A stretch of 64,000 nucleotides of DNA from Bacillota bacterium (GCA_023400055.1 JAEXFN010000035.1:1-64000), one strand, 5' to 3'. Counted from the first letter of the stretch, positions 8,397 to 17,297 are shown. A program made the numbers and translations. The notes: generated by a model from the letters alone, not told the origin.

Positions 8397-8846
8397 TTAA
8401 TGATCATTCTGTTTGATATTTAAAATGACGCCAAGCTTTTCGGTGCTGTCAACGCAGTTGTAATTGCCGCCCGGATATTCGCCCCGATGCACCAGGGGTA
8501 TCGCATGGTCACCCAGGAATTGAATGGTCTCAACCGCGTCGTCAACCCAAAGTCCCAAATAGCAGACTCCTTCCCCGCGGGTATCCAAAAACTCCTTCCA
8601 GACGCTCGGCTCGTCATCCGGCTGGTTGAGCTCCAGACTGATTGCGCCCATCCGGAATGAGCAAATTTTGGCCCGGGTGTTGGTCGCCTTCCCCTTGAAG
8701 GTCGTATGGGCTATCTCTGCCGGAGGAATCAGCTTGATCGGGGGCAGTTCCACCCCGAACAATTGGGCGTAATTCCGGGCGGTTTTTTCGATATCTTTTA
8801 CAATGATACAAACTTGAATAATTTCATGGCTGTCGATTTTGTCCAT
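8397..8846 (-). CDS. VOC-family protein, probably without the usual metal site
   Basis: 149 aa, paralogous to the next gene downstream: both share ARNYAQLFGVE-like and GKATNTRAK-like segments and HRGEYPGG/QKGEYKNG near the end. Canonical ligand positions read Gln (IIQVCIIV), Tyr/Leu (GVCYLGLWV) and Asn (VILNIKQ), so metal-dependent chemistry looks lost. It may bind a ligand or pair with its neighbour as a heterodimer. GGGAG precedes the ATG. It is the first structural gene after lacI. Confidence 0.72.
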   Translation of the reverse strand: MDKIDSHEIIQVCIIVKDIEKTARNYAQLFGVELPPIKLIPPAEIAHTTFKGKATNTRAKICSFRMGAISLELNQPDDEPSVWKEFLDTRGEGVCYLGLWVDDAVETIQFLGDHAIPLVHRGEYPGGNYNCVDSTEKLGVILNIKQNDH

Positions 8847-8983
8847 GGCTTGAATCTCCCATAAAATAATTTTTTATGCCGCAATCAATTTTCGTTACCC
8901 ATAAAACCTATCGTAACCTGTGGCACTAACACCTCCTTCGACTCGTTTTGAAATTCATGCCTCCGGCATCACCTCGAATTTTT

Positions 8984-10051
8984 TCACAATTCCGGGTTAA
9001 TCGCGGAAGCGGCGGATTGCCGTATCACCAAATCCGGCTCGATAAAAGTCTGGATGGCTTCGATCGAGTCCAACCGCTTATCGCCGCGCGCGATGAGTTC
9101 AAACAAGCGTTCCAAGGCGCTCTGCGCAATTCTCTCAATTTGGTAATTCACTGAAGTCAACGGCACCGGAGAATATTTTACCGCTTCAATATCATCGAAA
9201 CCGACTAGCGACACGTCCCGGGGGATGGCCAATCCTTGTTTCAAACACCAACTCATCGCTCCCAACGCCAAATAATCCGAGGAGGCAAAGATCGCGGTGG
9301 GCGGATGGGCCTGGCTCAGAAACCTTTCCGCCGCATAGAAGCCATGCTCATAATTGATCTCCTTGGGAATCGTTATCAAGTCAGGATCATAAGGACAACC
9401 GTATTCATCGAGGGCATTCAAATAACCGGTTAATTTTCTTTTGCTTCCCAAGATTCCGCCACCGTTAATGAACGCAATGCGTTGATGCCCCAAACCGGCC
9501 AAATAAGAAACCGCCTTGTAAGCGCCCAGTTGATTATCGATCGAAACCACATCACAAGTCGTGATCTCTTCGGTCAAAAGCACAATCGGGCATTCTGACT
9601 GGCGAATCGTATTAATTTTTTCTTGGTTATAATCAGAGACTGAATACATGATAATCCCGTCGACTTGCTTGGAGCGCAATACGTCCAAGGCTCGCGCTTC
9701 CTTTAAAGGGTTATGTTCGGTGGTCATCAAGATCATCGCATAGCCCTCATCCGTCAAATTCCGCTCGATATTCTGGGCAAACGCGGTTAAGAGAGGATTC
9801 ATGATATCAGTCAGGATAAAGCCGATGGTATTGCTCTCTTTTTTGGTCAAACTGCGCGCCAGGGTATTCGGCTGATAATCCATCTCCTTGGCGAGTTGAA
9901 TCACTTGTTCCCGTAACTCGCGGCGGACATAGCCCGTTCCGGAGAGGGCCCGTGAGACCGTCGCCGGAGAAGTATGAAGCAATTTAGCAATTTCATAAAT
10001 CGTTGCGATGGGTAAACGCCTCCGTTCAATAAAATATGAAATGGGTTCCAC
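8984..10051 (-). CDS. LacI-family transcriptional regulator of the sugar operon
   Basis: The N-terminal helix-turn-helix (ATIYEIAKLLHTSPATVSRAL) and hinge (NTLARSLTKKESNTIGFIL) precede a periplasmic-binding-protein-like effector domain (GFDDIEAVKYSPVPLTSV). It probably represses the downstream operon and itself. The start is problematic. The only canonical in-frame start is GTG at 10051, inside an operator-like site and without a ribosome binding site. GGAGG lies 9 nt before an ATC at 10009-10007, exactly where LacI proteins normally begin, giving the usual length of about 341 aa. The decayed copy at 10439 shows the same arrangement. Confidence 0.93.
   Translation of the reverse strand: MEPISYFIERRRLPIATIYEIAKLLHTSPATVSRALSGTGYVRRELREQVIQLAKEMDYQPNTLARSLTKKESNTIGFILTDIMNPLLTAFAQNIERNLTDEGYAMILMTTEHNPLKEARALDVLRSKQVDGIIMYSVSDYNQEKINTIRQSECPIVLLTEEITTCDVVSIDNQLGAYKAVSYLAGLGHQRIAFINGGGILGSKRKLTGYLNALDEYGCPYDPDLITIPKEINYEHGFYAAERFLSQAHPPTAIFASSDYLALGAMSWCLKQGLAIPRDVSLVGFDDIEAVKYSPVPLTSVNYQIERIAQSALERLFELIARGDKRLDSIEAIQTFIEPDLVIRQSAASAINPEL
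10037..10050. promoter_or_regulatory. LacI-type operator A
   Basis: TGAAATGGGTTCCA fits TGNAA-N4-TTNCA, the imperfect palindrome of LacI-family sites. It overlaps the putative GTG start of lacI, so it lies in the leader and could serve autoregulation. Confidence 0.6.
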
Positions 10052-10226
10052 ATCATTTATTAATTGAATTCTAAGATGATGTATTTACGCAACATAAGCG
10101 TTCAATTGTCGGAAACTTCTGGTTCAATTAGTATTTAATAGTATATTATTTGATAGGATATCCCAAGAGGGCTTCCCAGAATTTCGATGTCATTACGATA
10201 ATAAGAATATCAAAGTCAATTTCATA
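10052..10226. other. AT-rich intergenic DNA upstream of lacI
   Basis: No gene. The stretch is markedly AT-rich and lies between operators A and B, so it presumably carries the operon promoter. No unambiguous -35/-10 pair could be picked. 10241-10438 is likewise AT-rich and gene-free. Confidence 0.4.
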
Positions 10227-10240
10227 TGCAATGGGTTTCA
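10227..10240. promoter_or_regulatory. LacI-type operator B
   Basis: TGCAATGGGTTTCA is the same palindrome 190 bp upstream of A. Its flank (CATTCACTTATATTCT, then an AAATTATCC-like block) resembles the flank of operator D, showing that the regulatory region is duplicated. Confidence 0.6.
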
Positions 10241-10438
10241 CATTCACTTATATTCTATCCTGGCTAAAATTATCCTTCTTCATCTTAAATATTTTTTTAT
10301 TTTTTTAGTTTCGTTCCCCATTGCGCTTTTTTTCTCTTTTATAAACGTTTTTTATTGCCTTTTTAGTTTGCATTGATAAAATTATATACAAATCAAACGC
10401 ACTGTAGTGTATGGAATCGGTCTCATAGACAATCTAAA

Positions 10439-10786
10439 TTAACTCCATTCATATAAAAATCTGAATTTTTTCAGTATAATCCCCGTTTCAGACACCAACT
10501 TAACGCCCCCAGCGCCAAATAAGCCGATGAAGCCGATGGTGTCGCTTGCTTTTTTGGTCAAACTGCGCGCCAGGGTATTCGGGTGATAATCCAGCTCCTT
10601 CGCCAGTTGGATCACTTGTTCCCGCAATTTGCGGCAGACATAACCCGTCCCGGACAAGGCCCGTGAAACTGTCGCCGGAGAGGTGTGGAGCAATTTGGCG
10701 ATTTCATAAATTGTGGCGATGACGAAGCGCCCCCATTTCAATGAAATATGCAATGGGTTCCATAATCGATGACGAACGACAATCAT
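10439..10786 (-). pseudogene. Decayed second lacI copy (internal deletion)
   Basis: The first 75 or so codons are nearly identical to the intact lacI (IATIYEIAKLLHTSPATV and TLARSLTKKA). The reading then jumps at SDTIGFIG to a stretch matching the far downstream SDYLALGAMSWCLKQGL region, and soon stops. The junction lies near 10536-10545, at repeated GCCGATG sequence, so recombination between short repeats probably removed about 0.55 kb. The product would keep the DNA-binding domain but lose the effector domain. It could be inert or a dominant-negative DNA binder. Confidence 0.8.
10749..10762. promoter_or_regulatory. LacI-type operator C
   Basis: TGCAATGGGTTCCA sits before the decayed lacI copy at the same relative position as operator A before the intact gene. 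Confidence 0.55.
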
Positions 10787-10932
10787 TGAACTTTAAAAAT
10801 CATGGGCTTATTTCCAGGAAAAAATTTGAAATTGATATTTAGCGACGTAAAAGACTACTCAGCATCAGGAGGAGTTTACCAAAGTTTCAAACATTCCCAA
10901 AGCAATGAATCAGATTAAGCCCGATTTGATAA

Positions 10933-10946
10933 TGGAATGGGTTTCA
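10933..10946. promoter_or_regulatory. LacI-type operator D
   Basis: TGGAATGGGTTTCA is followed by a CACTAACATGG...TTCTCAGC..AGAATTATC flank that aligns with the flank of operator B. Confidence 0.55.
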
Positions 10947-11113
10947 CACTAACATGGTATTCTCAGCTCGCCAGAATTATCACTCGAACCGAATAATTTT
11001 TATTTGGGTCGGCATTATCTGTATCAGCCGTTGATTACTCTACAAAAAAATGAGATATACAGTTTTTCCAAGTTTCATAATCGTAAAAAACCCTAATCTT
11101 CAATGACCCTATT

Positions 11114-11127
11114 GGCAACGGGTTTCA
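11114..11127. promoter_or_regulatory. LacI-type operator E (degenerate)
   Basis: GGCAACGGGTTTCA keeps 12 of the 14 positions of the other sites. It lies 181 bp beyond D and is probably a relic. Confidence 0.4.
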
Positions 11128-11154
11128 TCAATATTCGCTCCAATTGGAGCCATA

Positions 11155-11204
11155 AAAACAAAAAAATAACCCCGCCGGTGTCAGCCATAAGCTGGGCAGA
11201 GTTA
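11155..11204 (-). terminator. Terminator of the MacAB-like operon
   Basis: Read on the minus strand, AACTCTGCC pairs with GGCGGGGTT (two G-U pairs) with an inner CAGC/GCTG helix, followed by ATTTTTTTG. It lies about 75 bp after the adaptor stop. Confidence 0.65.
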
Positions 11205-11279
11205 TGAGCAACGGTATCAATGAATTTGGAATGTCTTTTTCAATGACATTACCGCTAAATTGTCAAGACCCTAGTTTCA

Positions 11280-12374
11280 CTATGATTCCAGGGTAGTCGC
11301 TTGGGGCTGGATCTTGACTTTGAGACCTTCCTGGATGGCGTTATCCGGTTTGGCCAAGATCCATTCCCCCGGTTTCACTCCCGACCGGATCTCGATGGCC
11401 TCATCGTTTTCGATGCCGGTCTCGACCGGCCGCAGGGACGTTCGGCCCTTCTCAATGACGAATACGTAGTTCTTCCCTTTCAGATCAAATACCGCGCTGA
11501 GCGGAACAGCGATCGTATGCATCTGGACACGGGTCGTAATCCGGATATCCACATCATAGCCGGGCTTTAGCGGGCCGGTGGTCCCGGTGAAGCCAATGGT
11601 CACGGTAGCCCGCTTCTGGTTGACTCCCAGCGATGAAACGATATTCTTGGCCATCGGGGCCACTTTGGTGACGACTCCCGGCAGCGTGACATCCCCGGTC
11701 GCTTGGCCGCTGATTGTAACCGGATTGCCGAGTCGAACCTTGACCACATCGGCGGCGAGAATATCCACCTCGACCTCCAACCGGTGCGGTTCCCCGATGA
11801 CAAAAGCCGCAGCGCCCGCGGCAACCACCTGATTGGGATCGACCGTTTTTTGAAGCACTTCTCCCTGAATCGGCGCCCGGACGATCAGATCCTGGCGCTG
11901 TTTGCCCAGGGCCAACTGGGCCGATTGTCGGGAAGCGACGGCCGTCTGATAGGCGGCTCGGGAGTCATCATATTCTTTCCGGCTGATCGCGCCGAGCTGA
12001 TAAAGTTTTTGCGACTTTTCCCAATCCTGTCGCGCCGTCTCATAAGCAATTCCGGCTTGGGCGACGGCCACCTCGGCCAGGTGAATATCGGTGGGATCCA
12101 TGCGCAGCAGCAGATCGCCCGGACGGACCCGATCGCCTTCGTCCACGAAGATGGCTGCGACTCGCCCGCCGTTTTCCAGATATACGCTTTGGCTCCCGTG
12201 GGATTTGACCACGCCGGTGTCCTCGACATACTGCCGGATGCTACCAGGGCCGATCCGCAGGGCTGCCACAAGAACGCTCTGAGTAAGCTGATGAACCCCG
12301 GCCAAGGATAAAGCCCCGATCACCAGGATGGAGACGACGATTTGTTTTTTGGTCATGGTCATTGTCTTAGTCAT
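11280..12374 (-). CDS. HlyD/MacA-like periplasmic adaptor of an ABC exporter
   Basis: About 364 aa. One N-terminal membrane anchor (QIVVSILVIGALSLAGV) is followed by a biotinyl-lipoyl domain (VYLENGGRVAAIFVDEGDRVRPGDLLLRMD), a coiled-coil hairpin (residues about 95-160), the second lipoyl half (VRAPIQGEVLQKTVDPNQVV) and beta-barrel/membrane-proximal domains. It would connect the FtsX-type permease to an outer component or act as a mechanical module. The ATG at 12374 follows AAGGTG; the GTG at 12383 is inside that site. It is the last gene of the ATPase-permease-adaptor operon. Confidence 0.9.
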   Translation of the reverse strand: MTKTMTMTKKQIVVSILVIGALSLAGVHQLTQSVLVAALRIGPGSIRQYVEDTGVVKSHGSQSVYLENGGRVAAIFVDEGDRVRPGDLLLRMDPTDIHLAEVAVAQAGIAYETARQDWEKSQKLYQLGAISRKEYDDSRAAYQTAVASRQSAQLALGKQRQDLIVRAPIQGEVLQKTVDPNQVVAAGAAAFVIGEPHRLEVEVDILAADVVKVRLGNPVTISGQATGDVTLPGVVTKVAPMAKNIVSSLGVNQKRATVTIGFTGTTGPLKPGYDVDIRITTRVQMHTIAVPLSAVFDLKGKNYVFVIEKGRTSLRPVETGIENDEAIEIRSGVKPGEWILAKPDNAIQEGLKVKIQPQATTLES

Positions 12375-12397
12375 GCCAGGCACCTTCTTAATTGAAA

Positions 12398-14773
12398 TTA
12401 TTCGCTGCTCTTGAGGGCCTCCACCATGTTAACGGCGTGCACTTTGCGCATCAAAATCAGGTTGGCGGAGAGGGTGAAAGCAAAGATGAGGGCGATCGTC
12501 ACCCAATAACTGAGTTGATTCAATACCGGCGGAAAACTCATATTATCGGTAGCCGACTCCACAATGACGTAGTTCAACAGGGAACGACCCGCGATCAAGC
12601 CTACTCCCGCCGCCAGCGCCGTGACGATCAGGTTTTCATTGAAAATCAGCCGACGCATCTCGGCGTTGGTAAAACCCAGCACCTTCAGGGTCGCCAGTTC
12701 GCGGCGGCGTTCGAAGATGTTGATGGTCGTGATGTTGTAAACAACCGCGAAGGCCAACGCCCCACTGGCCAAAATCATGAATCCGATCGAAAAGACCGAC
12801 TGCTCGAGAGCATGTTGGAGATTGGCCAGCGCATCGCTGCGGGACTGAATGGCGGCCACGGTCGGCAGCTCTTTCAATTTGGCGATGACTTTGGCCTGCT
12901 CCTCGGGATGATCCAGCTTCAGCAGCACCTCATTGGCGGTCCGGTCTTCCTCCAGCAACCTCCCGCAAAGTTCCGGCAGGCTATAGACGCTCTGTCCGAC
13001 GTATTGGGAGACGACTCCCTTGACCCAGACTTCTTTCTGGTAACGCTCTTCATTGCGGCCCGGCCATAACGGACGGAGCCGCACCACATCCCCCATTTTC
13101 GCTCCCAGGATCCGCCCCAGCTGTTCCGAGATTAAAATGCCGCCGTCCGGCACCGTCACCGGCTGGCCGCTCTGGTCCACCACCCGGTAGAGCCGGGAAT
13201 CCCGGACCAGGCTGGTCAGTCCGGCTTTCTTGGTCCGCCAGCCGTGGCTGATCTCCACCCCGATCTCCGTGACCGGCTCCAGCCGGGAAACGTGGGGCAG
13301 GCTCCGGATATAGCTCAGCTCGGCCGGAGCCAGCAGGGTATTAAAGGTCGCTTTGAGATCATACCGCTGGATCGTGGAATACTGTTGGTCCACCAGGAAC
13401 CCGATGGAATCGTTCAAGCCGACCGCGGTCAACAAAAGCGCGGTCGCACAGATGATCCCGATCGAAGTAAGCAGGGCCCGCCTTTTATAGCGGAACAAGT
13501 TCCGCAAAATAATCTTCCAACTGAAACTGAAGCTCCGCCAGAGCGGCCCGAGCCGTTCGATCCAGATCTTGGCGCCGGCCTTGGGCGCTTTCGGCCGCAT
13601 GGACTCGGCCGGCGGCAAGCGCAGCTCGTTCTTGCAGGAGTTATATCCGGCCAGCAGGCAAAAGCAGAGGGTCAGCAGCGAGGCGGGCAAAATCAGGTCA
13701 TAATGGATCTTCATCTGCTCGATCGGCAGTTGATAGACTTCGTTATAGATTTGCATCAGCAATCCGCCGAGATAAATCCCGGCTCCGGAGCCGATGGCAC
13801 TGCCCGCCAGTCCCACCAGGACGACGTAGGACAGATAATGAGCCATGATTACCGTATTGCTGTAGCCCAAGGCTTTCAGGGTGCCGATCTGTAACCGCTG
13901 ATTCTCGATGATCCGGGTCATCGTGATGTAGATGATCGCCGCCGCCACCAACAAGAAGAGCATCGGGAAGACCCCGCTGAGCGAGGTCAGCTGCTCGATC
14001 TCACCGGAAAATGTATTATAGCTGAGTTGATCCTTTTTGACGGTGGTCTCGACCAAGCCGAACCGTTGCAATACCTTCTCCAGCTTCCGGCGGACCAGTT
14101 CGGGATCGGCCCCGTCTTTCAAGAGCACCGCAACTTCATTTAGGGAACCGTTGAAGTCCAGCACCGCCTGGCCATAGGATTGCTTGAGATAAACGATGCC
14201 GAAATGGGTCGGATCGGGCACCATCTCGCTGCCGTCCCGCAGTTCGTAGACGTATTCCGGGCTCTTGACCACGCCGATCACTTTCAGTTTCAACCGGTTG
14301 CCGTTGATCACCGGCTCCAGATAGGAACCGAACCGCAACCGCTGCGCGCGGAAAAAGGCCTCCGAGACCAGGCACTGATTGCTCTCGCCCGCTGAAAAAT
14401 AGCGGCCGGCCTTGAGCATGACGTCGTTGACGACCTCGCTGTGGCGGTCCGGCAAGGTAATCAGGCGAATCGTCGCATCATGCCCGGCGATGGTGAGCTG
14501 CTGATCCTTTACCACCCGGCCGCTGGCCAGCTTCACCTCGGGCAGCTGGCGGACCCGCCGCACCACATTCTCAGGCGCCTTTTGAAAGCTGAGCCAGAGA
14601 TCGGCCAGACGGTAAGCGGTGAAATAGCGTTCACTGGCGAAACGCAGGTTCCGCAAGGTCGAATTCAGGCTGGTATAAAAGAGCACGCCGATGACGATCA
14701 CCACCAGGATCGAAACGAACTGCCCTTTGGCTTCTCTGATGTCCCGCCATAACTTCTTAAACAGCAGTCCCAT
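12398..14773 (-). CDS. FtsX-like ABC transporter permease (MacB-type)
   Basis: 791 aa with the duplicated FtsX architecture. An N-terminal TM helix and large extracytoplasmic domain are followed by three TM helices (about 255-385), a second anchor (about 420-450), a second soluble domain and three C-terminal TM helices (about 665-780). The cytoplasmic coupling segments read QRLQIGTLKALGYSN and ERRRELATLKVLGFTN, the hallmark of FtsX repeats. It starts one base before the ATPase stop region, so the two are coupled. Likely cargoes are peptides, lipids or drugs; none can be inferred. Confidence 0.92.
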   Translation of the reverse strand: MGLLFKKLWRDIREAKGQFVSILVVIVIGVLFYTSLNSTLRNLRFASERYFTAYRLADLWLSFQKAPENVVRRVRQLPEVKLASGRVVKDQQLTIAGHDATIRLITLPDRHSEVVNDVMLKAGRYFSAGESNQCLVSEAFFRAQRLRFGSYLEPVINGNRLKLKVIGVVKSPEYVYELRDGSEMVPDPTHFGIVYLKQSYGQAVLDFNGSLNEVAVLLKDGADPELVRRKLEKVLQRFGLVETTVKKDQLSYNTFSGEIEQLTSLSGVFPMLFLLVAAAIIYITMTRIIENQRLQIGTLKALGYSNTVIMAHYLSYVVLVGLAGSAIGSGAGIYLGGLLMQIYNEVYQLPIEQMKIHYDLILPASLLTLCFCLLAGYNSCKNELRLPPAESMRPKAPKAGAKIWIERLGPLWRSFSFSWKIILRNLFRYKRRALLTSIGIICATALLLTAVGLNDSIGFLVDQQYSTIQRYDLKATFNTLLAPAELSYIRSLPHVSRLEPVTEIGVEISHGWRTKKAGLTSLVRDSRLYRVVDQSGQPVTVPDGGILISEQLGRILGAKMGDVVRLRPLWPGRNEERYQKEVWVKGVVSQYVGQSVYSLPELCGRLLEEDRTANEVLLKLDHPEEQAKVIAKLKELPTVAAIQSRSDALANLQHALEQSVFSIGFMILASGALAFAVVYNITTINIFERRRELATLKVLGFTNAEMRRLIFNENLIVTALAAGVGLIAGRSLLNYVIVESATDNMSFPPVLNQLSYWVTIALIFAFTLSANLILMRKVHAVNMVEALKSSE

Positions 14774-15487
14774 TTACCACTCGATCCTTTCCACCGGCTC
14801 GGGATGGGCGTTGGTCGTCACTCCTTCGACCCGGCCGTTTTTGATGCGGATCACCCGGTCGGCCATGGCCGCCAACGCGGCGTTATGGGTGATCAACATT
14901 ACCGCCTTGTTCATATCGCGGTTGACCTTGACCAGCAGTTTCAGGATGGACTTTCCGGTCTGATAGTCCAGCGCGCCGGTGGGTTCGTCGCAGAGCAACA
15001 ATAAGGGATTCTTGGCCACCGCCCGGGCGATGGCCACCCGTTGCTGCTCGCCGCCGGAGAGCTGCGCCGGGAAATTGGCGAGCCGCTGTCCCAATTCCAC
15101 CGCGTCCATCACCTCCACGATATTCAAGGGGTCCTCGCTGATCTGGGCGGCCAGCTCCACGTTCTCAAGTGCGGTCAGATTGGGCATCAAGTTGTAGAAT
15201 TGGAAAACGAAACCGATCTGCTTGCGCCGGTACAGCGTCAGCTCCCGGTCGGAGTAGGCGGCGATATCCTTGCCGTCGACCCAGATCGCGCCGGAGGTGG
15301 GCCGGTCCATGCCGCCGATGATATTCAAGACCGTGCTCTTCCCGGCGCCGCTGGGCCCGAGCACCACCGTCAGCTCGCCCCGGTTGACCTCGAATGAAAT
15401 CCCGGCGGCAGCCTTGATCGCCACCTCACCCACCCGGTATTCCTTGGTCACCTCGTCCAACCGAATGATTGTTTCATTTTCACCCAT
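14774..15487 (-). CDS. ABC transporter ATP-binding protein (MacB/LolD-type)
   Basis: 237 aa. Walker A is GPSGAGKST, the signature LSGGEQQRVAIARA, Walker B LLLLCDEPTGALD, and the H-loop histidine is in VMLITHNAALA. The DEPTGALD form is typical of the MacB/LolD/FtsE group that partners FtsX-like permeases, matching the gene just downstream. It is the first gene of the three-gene exporter operon. The TetR regulator about 1 kb upstream on the same strand is a plausible controller. Confidence 0.95.
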   Translation of the reverse strand: MGENETIIRLDEVTKEYRVGEVAIKAAAGISFEVNRGELTVVLGPSGAGKSTVLNIIGGMDRPTSGAIWVDGKDIAAYSDRELTLYRRKQIGFVFQFYNLMPNLTALENVELAAQISEDPLNIVEVMDAVELGQRLANFPAQLSGGEQQRVAIARAVAKNPLLLLCDEPTGALDYQTGKSILKLLVKVNRDMNKAVMLITHNAALAAMADRVIRIKNGRVEGVTTNAHPEPVERIEW

Positions 15488-16508
15488 GATTCGTACCTCG
15501 GATTATCAAGTTTGCTCGCCAAAGGCGCAGTTGGTTTTCGATGGATCGATAAACAGGCCGGCATCGACGCCGCTGCCCTCTCCCCTGGATTAAAAGCGGC
15601 CCGCCTTTATTCCGTTGCGCGTCCACGCCGCTACGGGAGATTATTGATTGGGTTATTAAAAACTGGAGAAAGTGCGAAAGCTCTTTCAATCACTCAGCAA
15701 GCTCGCTGATGATTATCAAGTTAACTCCACATGGGAAACGGAGCTTGGGCAATGCAAGCTTTATTTTCACAAGACCTACAGTTAAAACAATGTTCAGTGA
15801 CTGAAAGTTGTATCTTAGGAGAAAGTCTTGCCTATCCAACTTAATCCTGTGCGAAATGTCCAGGGGTTGAACGGCCAACCCCAACACCGTGGACCTACCC
15901 CTCCGCAGGGTCTCATGCCGGCCCTTGACCTGGCATTTACCTTTACTAAACGCACCGAATGAAGTAAAGAATCGATTTTGCCAATCGCATCTCTGCTTGA
16001 AAGTAATTTCCGTTGGGCAACGGCATGCGCTCCATTCGCAATGCCGTGCCGGTCTACCTCCCTGTAGACCGCTCGGGTTGATACTCTAGCTGTAAAAAAT
16101 AAAACCTAAAGACTGTCTCCACCTAACATTTTTAGCATTCATACAGCCGCCAGGGAGGGCGGCTGCGCGGCGTTGCTGCCCGGATGAAAGCACCGCCGTC
16201 GGCCGGGACCATCCTATGGAAGACGCCGGTAATGGAGGCCGGCGGCAAACTTAATTGTCCATTTACCTTGCCGGTTCACGGATGAACCGGACACCCGCGG
16301 GGTTCTAAGGGGAAGCACCGTCCCCTTAGCGGCGGGGTTGCAAGGGGTTTGCCGCTCAAATCCCTTGCTCGCCTGCAGGCGAAATCCTTGTTTTAGACCC
16401 AAAAACTTTAGCTTACAATTCAAATCAAACCGATCTCCCATCGAAAACCAATCTGCGTCTTTGCGGAGCAAACTTACTAATCATTTTCGCAACCCGCTTC
16501 GTAAATTG
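15488..16508. other. 1-kb gene-free region with hairpins and a direct repeat
   Basis: No ORF here has a ribosome binding site or recognisable protein. GATTATCAAGTT occurs at 15501-15512 and 15711-15722, bracketing about 200 bp. The right part holds hairpins: GGTCTAC/GTAGACC near 16050, GGTTCA/TGAACC near 16272, CTAAGGGG/CCCCTTAG near 16304-16328 and a GCAAGGG/CCCTTGC pair near 16340-16370, similar in style to those at 274-336. Confidence 0.45.
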
Positions 16509-17141
16509 TTACAGATCAACCTGCAAACTGCCGGGCGCCGCGCCCAAAGCCCGCTCCAGTACCGTCAGGCCGATATGAATCTTTTCTCGAAATGACTCCG
16601 GGTCGGTGCGCGATGTTTCAAGCAGACCGTGAAAATATTGGCCCAGCCCGGGCAAGATAATCGCCAGGGTTTCACTAGGAAACTGCAGCTCGAGAAGTTG
16701 TTCCCGGATTCCCTGCTCCAAGATTCTCAAATACAGCGGGACCAATTTATCCAATATCTTATGCTCCACCCGGTGATGCAACAATTCGTTGCTTTTTTCG
16801 TGGACGATGCGGATGAGCTCCTCATGTTGCTTTTGAAACTGAAACATCGTTGCCAAGATGATCTGGAATCTTTGAATGGCATTCAACTGCGCATCGGCTA
16901 CCAGCCGTTCCAATTCGGCGAGATAATCCTCGCTAAAATGCTCCACCACCGCGTCCAGGAGTTCATTCTTGGACTTGAAATAGTAATAAAACAACCCCTG
17001 CGCCACTCCGACCTTTTTGACAATGTCACTGACCGCGGTCGCTTCGAAACCTTGGGTCAAAAAGAGTTCCCGCGCGGCAGCGATGATCTCCCGCTTGCGA
17101 ATCTCCGGATCCTTGGGAAGCGAATGAGGATTTCGGGTCAT
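16509..17141 (-). CDS. TetR/AcrR-family transcriptional regulator
   Basis: 210 aa. The N-terminal TetR helix-turn-helix reads ATAVSDIVKKVGVAQGLFYYYFKSKNELL, followed by an all-helical ligand domain. AAAGGAG precedes the ATG. A 6-3-6 palindrome lies 55 bp upstream and probably mediates autorepression. The nearest target candidates are the ABC exporter genes downstream on the same strand, since TetR proteins commonly govern efflux systems. The inducer is unknown. Confidence 0.93.
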   Translation of the reverse strand: MTRNPHSLPKDPEIRKREIIAAARELFLTQGFEATAVSDIVKKVGVAQGLFYYYFKSKNELLDAVVEHFSEDYLAELERLVADAQLNAIQRFQIILATMFQFQKQHEELIRIVHEKSNELLHHRVEHKILDKLVPLYLRILEQGIREQLLELQFPSETLAIILPGLGQYFHGLLETSRTDPESFREKIHIGLTVLERALGAAPGSLQVDL

Positions 17142-17195
17142 GTCTTTTTCGCACTCCTTTGGCAGACACTTGCTGCTATTCCTATTATAAACATC

Positions 17196-17210
17196 GACTG
17201 ACTATCAGTC
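17196..17210. promoter_or_regulatory. Probable TetR operator
   Basis: GACTGA-CTA-TCAGTC is a perfect 6-bp inverted repeat with a 3-bp centre just upstream of the tetR gene. TATTCCTATTATAAACA next to it is AT-rich, as expected for a promoter. Confidence 0.65.
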
Positions 17211-17260
17211 AATAAATATCGTCAGTTGGATCGCTGTAACTTGCTTCCTTTTTGAAGCCA

Positions 17261-17297
17261 ATAAAAAATGCTTGAAAAGTTTAATTTTCAAGCATTT
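17261..17297 (-). terminator. Strong terminator after two small minus-strand ORFs
   Basis: A 13-bp perfect stem (AAATGCTTGAAAA with TTTTCAAGCATTT) is followed on the minus strand by TTTTATTGG. It lies between the small ORFs at 17334-17736 and tetR and supports their being transcribed. Confidence 0.8.

Larger units (their letters stand above)
10787..11154. other. Gene-free AT-rich region with operator-like repeats
   Basis: Contains operators D and E and nothing recognisable as coding. Spacing between successive operator sites (190, 184 and 181 bp for A-B, C-D and D-E) suggests repeated duplication of one regulatory block. Confidence 0.45.
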
